From positions 48,757 to 112,756 of the forward strand of contig NZ_JALBYU010000020.1 in the NCBI RefSeq assembly GCF_029963765.1: a stretch of DNA of 64,000 nucleotides, given 5' to 3'. Positions 42,404 to 50,200 of the stretch are shown in pieces (the stretch's first letter is position 1; each line of letters begins with the position of its first letter). The position numbers and the translations under genes are program-made. The stretch is from Pseudomonas sp. UYIF39 (GTDB lineage: Bacteria > Pseudomonadota > Gammaproteobacteria > Pseudomonadales > Pseudomonadaceae). Under the pieces are notes generated by a model. It was not told the DNA's origin. It saw only the letters and a program-made list of their open reading frames with translations, and ran no database searches.

Positions 42404-43954
42404 TCAGGGTGTAGCGGCAATGGGTTTATAGGGAGCGACCAGATAAAAACGCTGGCCGGGCAAATCCACGGTGACGATATGCGCGCCACGCAAGCCGAGG
42501 CGGCGGCCAGGACCGAAGCTGATCAGCGGGGTCAGCCCGGTATCGAAGTCATGCAGGCCTTCCAGCGCACTGATGAGTTTCTCGCGGCTGGCGTCGCGCC
42601 CGGCCTGTTTCATGCCTTCGCTGAGCAGCAACATCGAACTGAAGGCGCCGACTTGCAAAACCGCATGCTGGCCGCCGAGCCCCTGGCGTTCGCGCAGTTG
42701 GGTCAGGGCCAGGCGTCCGGCCAGCGTCCAGTCACTGGGCACGAACGGATAAGCCAGAAACACCCGCCGGGAAAAATCACTGGGCACCTGCAACAGATCA
42801 CCCGCCACCTGGTTCGACGCAGCAAACAGATAAGGCACCTGCCCCGCCGCCTGCAAGCGCTCGGCGAGGCGACTGAAACCGCTGCCGCTGCCCAGGTAAA
42901 ACACCGAGCGCGAGCCCAGTGGCAGTTCGTCTTGCGCCGAGTCGTAGTCTTTCAGACTGACCTTTTCCCAGGCGTGATCTTGCAAGTACTGGCCGAGGCT
43001 CTGCGCTGCCAACCGTTGACTGGGCTCGTCCGGGTAGATGATCAACGTCGGTCCCTGAAGCACCCGCAAATTGTCGGTGGCGTAATCGGCCAGGGCGATC
43101 AGTTGCTCGCGCAAACCCGGCAGCGGTTCGAAAATCTGCCGACTGGCCTGCGCCGTGCCCAGCGATGACAGCGGTCCGATCAGCGGAATGCCGGCCCGTT
43201 CCAGGCGCGCGGCCAGGTCCGAGTCCAGTGCCGGTGCCAGCGGCGCGATCAGGGCGAACACCTGTTCCTGCTCGATCAATTGATCAAGCGCCTGCTCGGC
43301 ACTGGCGCGGTCCGGGCCCGGATCGACGATGGTCAGGCGCAACTGCCGGCCATGAATCCCGCCCGCTTCGTTGATTCGCGCCACGCTGCCCTGGAGCACC
43401 GCTGCCACAGTGGCGCCCTCCTCGCTCAACGGCCCCTGGCTTGGCAACAAGGTGCCCAGGTGCAGACTGTCGGGGGTCAGGCCGGGGTCGCGGTCCTCGG
43501 CCACGCGTTTGAGGTACGCCGTGAGGTTGCGCTGATCATTCATCGACAGGACGAAGCGCGGCATCGCCGGGTCGAGCCGGTTGTTGCCCGGATCACGCCC
43601 TTCCTGGATGGCCCGCGCCAACGTGCCTTCGGTGTACGCCGGGTAATCACGGCCATTGGTTTGCTGCTGGCCGTAAGTGCTGGTGAGCCGCGACCAGCTG
43701 AGATCCGGCGGTCGCACCCCGCCTTCGGGCCGCCCGAGGCCATCGGCACCGTGGCAGTTGGCGCACGGCAGGCTGGTGGCCGGCAACAAAATGTCCGCCG
43801 CCCCGACCCGCGCCATGATCGGCTCACCACTGTCGGACACTCCCTCGCGATACAGTCGTTTACCGGCGCTTTCACTCGGGCTCAGCGGCAACGCATCAGC
43901 AGCGAAATGCAGACCGCCCAGCAGTAGCAGGCCGAGGATGAGTGAGGTTTTCAT
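42404..43954 (-). CDS. cytochrome c fused to a periplasmic binding protein-like domain
   Basis: The 516-residue exported protein begins with a signal (LILGLLLLGGLHFAADA) and a class I cytochrome c domain (CANCHGADGLG; candidate Met in LDPAMPRFVLSMN). From about residue 165 it has a branched-chain amino acid-type binding-protein domain: HLGTLLPSQGPLSEEGATVA, EQVFALIAPLAPALDSD and GIPLIGPLSSLG. A heme domain joined to a ligand-binding domain is unusual and suggests redox sensing or electron transfer in Mn oxidation. It lies between the SCO and PPIase genes of the mnxG operon. Confidence 0.85.
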   Translation of the reverse strand: MKTSLILGLLLLGGLHFAADALPLSPSESAGKRLYREGVSDSGEPIMARVGAADILLPATSLPCANCHGADGLGRPEGGVRPPDLSWSRLTSTYGQQQTNGRDYPAYTEGTLARAIQEGRDPGNNRLDPAMPRFVLSMNDQRNLTAYLKRVAEDRDPGLTPDSLHLGTLLPSQGPLSEEGATVAAVLQGSVARINEAGGIHGRQLRLTIVDPGPDRASAEQALDQLIEQEQVFALIAPLAPALDSDLAARLERAGIPLIGPLSSLGTAQASRQIFEPLPGLREQLIALADYATDNLRVLQGPTLIIYPDEPSQRLAAQSLGQYLQDHAWEKVSLKDYDSAQDELPLGSRSVFYLGSGSGFSRLAERLQAAGQVPYLFAASNQVAGDLLQVPSDFSRRVFLAYPFVPSDWTLAGRLALTQLRERQGLGGQHAVLQVGAFSSMLLLSEGMKQAGRDASREKLISALEGLHDFDTGLTPLISFGPGRRLGLRGAHIVTVDLPGQRFYLVAPYKPIAATP

Positions 43955-43963
43955 GGCGCGGGC

Positions 43964-44602
43964 TCAACGACCGGCCACGGGCATTGTCAGCAACTGCAAG
44001 CGCTGGGCAATGGCGGCGGCCGGGGCATCGGGACGGATTTTGCTCCAGCGTTTGTTGGCCACGTCACCCACGATCAGTTGTGTTGAATGCTGCTCGGGGG
44101 TCGGCACGATCTGGCCGATGCGCCCCAATACAAGGTCCATCTGTGCCTTGTCGCCGGTAAGAAAAAGCCAGTGGGGGCCATCGACGCCCTGCTTCAAGGT
44201 GTAAGCCTTGAGTACCGCCGGGGTGTCCCGCTGCGGATCACTGGTAAGGGAGATAAAAGTGATGCCGTCAGCTTTGTCACCCAGCAACTCACGCACTTCC
44301 TTGAGTTTGCGGGTGATCAGCGGGCAGGCATCGTTGCAGCTGGTGAAAATCACGTTCAACAGCACCACGCGGTTCTGCAGCGCGTCGCTGTAGAAACGCA
44401 GGGTCTCGCCGTTCTGGTCCTGCAACGGCGTGTCGGTGAACCAGGTTTTCGCGTCGCGGGTGCCAGTGCCCGTAACCAAGCCGGGCGGTGCAACAACGGC
44501 GGCCACTGCCGATGCCGGCTCTTCATGCCCTTCGTGGGCTGACGCCAGCGAACTGAACAGGCAAAAGCAAATCGTCAGGGTGATCCAGTCGAGGGCTCTC
44601 AT
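43964..44602 (-). CDS. SCO1/SenC family copper protein
   Basis: The 212-residue protein has a signal peptide (ICFCLFSSLASAHEGHEE, His-rich after cleavage) and a SCO domain with FTSCNDACPLITRKLKEV carrying the CxxxC copper site and a late conserved His. It probably inserts copper into or reduces MnxG. It overlaps the upstream SCO gene by four bases, so the two are a tandem pair. Confidence 0.9.
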   Translation of the reverse strand: MRALDWITLTICFCLFSSLASAHEGHEEPASAVAAVVAPPGLVTGTGTRDAKTWFTDTPLQDQNGETLRFYSDALQNRVVLLNVIFTSCNDACPLITRKLKEVRELLGDKADGITFISLTSDPQRDTPAVLKAYTLKQGVDGPHWLFLTGDKAQMDLVLGRIGQIVPTPEQHSTQLIVGDVANKRWSKIRPDAPAAAIAQRLQLLTMPVAGR

Positions 44603-45255
44603 GGCTGCTGCTCCATAGCGATGGCGGTGTGCTTGGCGTGGGCGTTGCGCTGGCCGCTGAGTTTCTCCACGTCACGGGCCAGCACTGTCGGGTCGGTGAA
44701 GCCGTAATAGCGAGTCCAGTGGCGGCTGTTGCCGTCACCCACCAGAATCAGTGGCTGATGGCTTTTGAAGTCCCCGCTGAAGGTGCCCAGTCCCTTGAGG
44801 GTCTCGTTGATCGACTGCGAGCTGCCGGTCAGCCAGCTCCAGCCCGGACCGTTCTGGAAGTTGCGGGCGTAGTCGTTCAGGCGTTTGGCGTCATCGCGCT
44901 GCGGGTCGACGCTGATCGACACCAGTTGCACCTCGCCGCCGACCCGGGCACCCAGCTGTTTTTGCACCTTGCCCATGATCGAAGACACCACCGGGCAAAC
45001 CGTGGTGCAGCTGGTGTAGATGAAGCTCATGACCACAATCTTGTTGGTCACCAGGTCTTTTTCCAGTCGCACCGCTTTGCCGTTCTGGTCCACCAGCGTC
45101 ACGTCGGCGAACTTGACCTGGGTGCCTTCCGAACGGGCGCTTTGGGCCGGCATTTCGTGATCGGCGTGTTCATCCGCCGAGTGGGCCAGGGCCTGGCCGA
45201 TACCGGCGGCCAGCAGGCAGAAGGTCAGCAGTCCACGGTGTGCGAATCGGTTCAT
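44599..45255 (-). CDS. SCO1/SenC family copper protein
   Basis: The 218-residue exported protein (signal LLTFCLLAAGIGQALA, followed by HSADEHADHEM) has the SCO site IYTSCTTVCPVVSSIMGKV. I start at ATG 45255, where the signal begins and GGAG precedes. Two different SCO proteins beside one multicopper oxidase suggest separate steps, such as copper transfer and thiol reduction. Confidence 0.9.
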   Translation of the reverse strand: MNRFAHRGLLTFCLLAAGIGQALAHSADEHADHEMPAQSARSEGTQVKFADVTLVDQNGKAVRLEKDLVTNKIVVMSFIYTSCTTVCPVVSSIMGKVQKQLGARVGGEVQLVSISVDPQRDDAKRLNDYARNFQNGPGWSWLTGSSQSINETLKGLGTFSGDFKSHQPLILVGDGNSRHWTRYYGFTDPTVLARDVEKLSGQRNAHAKHTAIAMEQQP

Positions 45256-45268
45256 GTCGAAACTCCTT

Positions 45269-47221
45269 TTAGTGGGCATCGCCGGGCAACACCCGAACGC
45301 TGGCAAAAGTCTTGTCGTCGAAACTCGCGCCCAGCGACGCCGCGCGCACGTGCAGGTACCAGGCGCCGTTCTGGTCGAGAGTCACCGGGGCTTCATAAAC
45401 GCCGTCGCCCACTTCCAGCGCGCCGACTTGCTGGACCCGGGACGTCGGGGCCCGGAAATAGCGCACCTCAACGTCCTTGACCCCGATGCGCTGTGCCTTC
45501 TGCTTGCCCTGAACGATGCGAAAGCGCACCACATAAGGACTGCCGAGGGCGACCGTGGACGTGTCGAGCATGAATTCCACCTTCGGCACACCCGGGTGCT
45601 GGGTGAGGTTTCTATCCGGCTCAACCAAAGCCGTGAAGCAATGGATGATGTTCGGCTGGTTCAGCAGGAAGGCCACGTCGAAACGTCCGGCGGCAGGCAG
45701 TTTGATCCGGGCGCTGTACAGCCCCGGCTCGACTTCGCGCAGGCTGCGGTTGATGACCATCGCCGCCCGCGCCACCTGCCCGCGATTGGGGTAGCCGGAC
45801 ATCGGCGTGTTCATGCCTTCGGCGTAGAAGTAGGTGGTGTTGTCCACCGGGTTGACCACAAACACCGCGTTGTCATCTCGCGACACCGCCAGGCTCGATG
45901 CCAGCGGCAGGTCACCGGCCAGCCGTGGCGCCTGAGGCCCCGCTTCGAAGCCCTGGCTGATGGGCGTGCGGCCTTCACCCAAAGACGACAGATTGATCAT
46001 CGTGACCTTGGCCGACGCCAGTCCGCGAATGTAGGCGTAGGCCTTGGTGAACACCACTTGATAGGGTTCGGCGGACACGTCCAGTTCATGGATCAACGAG
46101 TCGGTAGCCGCGTCGATCACCGAGGCCTGGTTCTCCAGGGTGTTGAGCACGATGCCGAAACGACCGTCAGCGCTAAACCCCATCGGGCCCAGGCCCTGTT
46201 TCATCTTGATCACCCGCCGGACTGTGAGGCTGGCGGTGTCGACCACGGTCACCGTGCCGTCCTTGCCATCGGCGACATACACCGCCTGGGACAGTGGCGA
46301 GTACGCCACGGATAACGGGTGCGAGCCGGTCTTGAGTTGCTTGCTGATGGTCAGGCTGGCGATGTCGATAATGCTCAGCGTCCCGTCATCGCGGTTGGTG
46401 ACGAAGGCAAAACGACTGTCCTTGCTGAAGGCGATTTCGTGATGCCCGGCACCGGTGGCCAGGTGTTTGAGCGTCTTGAGGCTGCGCGTGTCGATCACCG
46501 TCACCCCGGACGCCTCGGCCGATTTCGCGTTGTTGCCGATCCACAGCAGACGCTCATCCGGTTGTAATGCCAGCCGTACCGGGTTGCTGCCGGCAGCCAC
46601 CGAGTCGATCAACTTGAATTGCTCGCTGTCGATCACCGCAATCTCATCGGCGGTTGGCATCGAGACGAACACCCGCTTGTTGTCACGGGGCGTGACCCAA
46701 TCCATCGGCGGCTGCTTGATATCGATCCGCGCCATCGTGCTGGTGATCCCGCCCACCGACACCGACGGATCGACCACCGAGACGCTGGCATCGCGGTTCA
46801 TCACCAGCAGGAAGTAGCTGTTCATATCGAGCAACGGCCGCGCGCCGATGCTCGATTTCAGAAACACCCCGACCCGGGATTTGCAGCTGTGTTCGCGGCC
46901 CTGTGCCTGGTCGGCGGCGACGGTTTCCGGATCGATCCAGGCACCGGGTGCGACACCCGACAGTGGCTGGCCCGAAGCGCTGTCGGTGACCCGAAAACGC
47001 ACGTCGGCGAACTTGCCCTCGCGCAGCACGCCGTCCTGCGCCAGCGGCCGCACCTCGAGCGCCACCGACACCCCGTCACGCTCAAGCGTCTGGCCGCTCC
47101 AGGTGTCCGGCAGCGCAACCTCGCTCAGCGTCGCCGGGGGCGTCGTGCGCCACACTCCCAGCCAGATCAACGCCAACCCTACAACCAGCGCGCATCCGGC
47201 CACTTTGATGGTCCTGTTCAT
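45269..47221 (-). CDS. YVTN beta-propeller protein with flanking FixH/YtkA-like domains
   Basis: The 650-residue exported protein (signal VAGCALVVGLALIWLGVW) has an N-terminal beta domain (GVSVALEVRPLAQDG), a central seven-bladed YVTN propeller (about 155-440; TLSIIDIASLTISKQLKTGS, AVYVADGKDGTVTVVDTASL) and a C-terminal beta domain resembling YtkA/FixH (DTSTVALGSPYVVRFRIVQG). It is the second gene of the mnxG operon, 36 bases after mnxG. A role in docking or assembly of the oxidase is inferred from position. Confidence 0.8.
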   Translation of the reverse strand: MNRTIKVAGCALVVGLALIWLGVWRTTPPATLSEVALPDTWSGQTLERDGVSVALEVRPLAQDGVLREGKFADVRFRVTDSASGQPLSGVAPGAWIDPETVAADQAQGREHSCKSRVGVFLKSSIGARPLLDMNSYFLLVMNRDASVSVVDPSVSVGGITSTMARIDIKQPPMDWVTPRDNKRVFVSMPTADEIAVIDSEQFKLIDSVAAGSNPVRLALQPDERLLWIGNNAKSAEASGVTVIDTRSLKTLKHLATGAGHHEIAFSKDSRFAFVTNRDDGTLSIIDIASLTISKQLKTGSHPLSVAYSPLSQAVYVADGKDGTVTVVDTASLTVRRVIKMKQGLGPMGFSADGRFGIVLNTLENQASVIDAATDSLIHELDVSAEPYQVVFTKAYAYIRGLASAKVTMINLSSLGEGRTPISQGFEAGPQAPRLAGDLPLASSLAVSRDDNAVFVVNPVDNTTYFYAEGMNTPMSGYPNRGQVARAAMVINRSLREVEPGLYSARIKLPAAGRFDVAFLLNQPNIIHCFTALVEPDRNLTQHPGVPKVEFMLDTSTVALGSPYVVRFRIVQGKQKAQRIGVKDVEVRYFRAPTSRVQQVGALEVGDGVYEAPVTLDQNGAWYLHVRAASLGASFDDKTFASVRVLPGDAH

Positions 47222-47257
47222 AATGCTTCTCCCCTTCAGATCTGTGTCTGCTATGGC

Positions 47258-50200
47258 TCAAGGTGCCGGAGCCGGTTCAGGTTCGTTGGTCACCCGCAGC
47301 AATCCCCAAAGCCCGGCGGTGCTGCCGTAAGCGCCGTAGTCTCGGAACAGGTAGTCGCCCGGTATTGCATTGCTGCCCCCGGCGCTCGGGTGCATGAAGC
47401 TGAAATGCGCCGCCGGCAGAATGCTTTCGCGGGCGCCGATGTACATCGACATCGGGTTGTAGCCGAACCGCACCGAACCCACCCCAGGGGTCATCATCGG
47501 ATAGCCACCGGAGTCGCTCTTCTCTGACTGGAACGGGTTGACCGACCAGACGTGACCGTCCAACTGGAAGGTCGAACCACGGCTGCCACCGGTCGGCATC
47601 AGAATGTGCGTGCGGAACGGTTGCCCCGGTTTCACATACAGCACCGGCGTTTGCGGATCGCCCCCCACCAGCGCATTGCTGAAGGCCATGTGCGCGTTAG
47701 GCACGTCGCCGTAACCATGGCCGTCGGCGTGGCCGAACGGCGCATCCGGTGGCAGACCGAAGCGGAACCACATCGGCTCGGTCTTGTAGTTGATGGCCAT
47801 GCTCGAGTTGTCCTGCGGATCGGTCGGTACACCGGCCTCCGAGGCAATACCTTCCACCGGACGACCATTGGCCCAGCGCATGTTCAACGCCTTCTGCCAG
47901 ACCATCGCAAAATCGCGGTAGGTGCTTTGCCCCGGTGCAGTGACGGTGGCATTTACTTTGCGCGTGTCTTCAACCCAGGTGGCGCCGACCGGCAGGATGC
48001 TCATCGCCCCACCGAGGCCTTTTTGCGGCTGCTTGATGACGTCCGCCGGGGTGAAATTCAGCCCGCCGAATTCCACCGCCGTGGCATTGATATTGTCGAC
48101 ACTGCGGCCCAGTTGCGTGACCGGTTTGCCTTCACGCTCCAGGTGCCCGGCGTAGTACTGATAGGTCCGCGTCGGGTACGCCCCAACATTGCCAACACGC
48201 GGTGGCACGGTCTGGATCGGGTTGGTGCCGACGTTGGTCCCGTCGGATTTGGTGATGTCGTACGCCAGCAGTTGGGCGTGCAGGCCCACCGTGCTGGACG
48301 GCCGCATCAGGTTATTGCTGAAGGTGGTCGAGCCCTCGCCATCGTTGCGGTCACGCTTGACCATGCCCATCACCGAAGCCGTCTGAGCCAGGTCCGGCAT
48401 CACCATGGGCAGATGGTTTTCCAGGGTGATGTTGATGCAGTCACCAGCCGCCGCACGCAGCACCAGCGGTTCGACAGGCACACCGGGTTTGAGCTTGCCG
48501 GTGATTGGATCGAGGTCGCCCTTGCGCACATAAAGGATCGCCGTCGGATCATGCAATGGCCCGCTTTGCCCGCCGATGGTGAAGGTCCCCTCCACAGGGT
48601 CGGTCACCGTGACCTGAGGAATGCTTACGGCACGCGAGTTGTACACCAGGGTGCCGCCCGCCGGCTTCAACGCCCCGCCGACGTGTTGCCCGATACCGGC
48701 CGGATCGGCCATCGACAGGTTCAGCGGATTGCCGAGTATGTCGTTGGCCAGCGCCGCGACCACTTCATAGTTGCGTTGTAGTGTCGGCCGGGTGCCGATG
48801 CCGTTAGGGTTGGCGCCGTACCGTGGGCAGATGCCATCGAACGCCACGGTGTTGCGCATACCGGCCGGTTTCGCGTTGTTCGGCAGCGCAAACAGGTCGC
48901 TGCGTTGGGCCGTGTAGTTGCGCATCACGCCCCAGATCCCGCTCCAGTAACCTTCCAGGGAGGCGTCCATCGAGTACAGGTAATCCCCGGTGGTCGCGGC
49001 CGCGCTGGAGATCATCGACACCGGCGCATTGAAGCCCATCTGCTCGGAGATTCCGATCATTTGCGACGAGCGCCAGCCGGAGTTGGAGCTGTTGCCGAAA
49101 CCGGAACCGCTTTGCAGCCACTTCACGCCGTGCAGGGTCACGTTGTGCTCTTCTTCGTGGCCACCGGCATGCACCCGCAACCGCACGTTGTCGCCGGTGT
49201 AGGTACGCAGCATCGGGGTGAACGGGTCGCCCGGTTCTGCGCCGCCACGGTTGATGTGTGGCGGGAACAGCGTAGTGCCACCGGTTGGACCAGTGGCCGC
49301 AGTCACCAGGTTCGGCGCCAGGTTCATCGCCGGGATGGCGCGGTCGGTGCGGCTTTGCATGGCGTACGCGAGGTCGCCGCCGAGGCCGTCGGCCTGCATG
49401 CCGCGCTTGCCGTCCGGACCGATCTTGTTCGGGTCGTACACCCGCAGGGCCAGCGGTTCGTTGCGGTAATTGACCACGAACATGCCGGGGTCATCGATCG
49501 AGATCGCTTGTGGGCATGGCCGGCTTGGGCAACCGGGCATCAAGCCACCGCGGGCTTCGACCACCTGCTCAAGCAGGGTCTCGGCATCTTTACGCACCGG
49601 TGGGTTGATGGCGTAGCGGAAGCTGTCAGCCGTAGCCGGGAAGGCTTGCGGATTGGGCACGCCGTTGGGGCCAGCGCCCACGTACACGCCGGCTTCATAG
49701 GCGTGCTGGAAGTCGCTGTATTCGAGGAAGAACTCACGAAAGCTGTCGTTCTTGCCGTCACCATCCAGGTCACCGGTAGACACCACCGCTTGCCAGGAGG
49801 TTGGCCCGCCGTCCTGCCGCGCGCCGCTGTACAACGGCTCGCCGGTTTCAGCGTGGAACCAGGTCGAACCGGCCGGTTCTGCCAGCACGGTGGCGTACAG
49901 ACCGATTTGTTGGTGAGTCGATGGGCCGAGGTGGTCGTGGGTGAAGATGGTCCCCAGGCCACGGTCGACGCCTTTGGCGTTCACCACCGGATCGACAAAC
50001 CAGCGCTGCATCGCCGTGCGCGCGCCGACCCAGTCGGCCCGGCCGTATTGGCCAAAGAACGGGTGAGCCTTGGCTTTCGGGCAGGCCGGCGTACCGTCAC
50101 GCGGGTCGGTGCCTTGGCACTGGTTGAACTCGCGAATGGCGTGGATGCGTTCTTGCACCGCTCCGGGGGAAAGCACGCCATCTTCGTAGTTCCAGCCATT

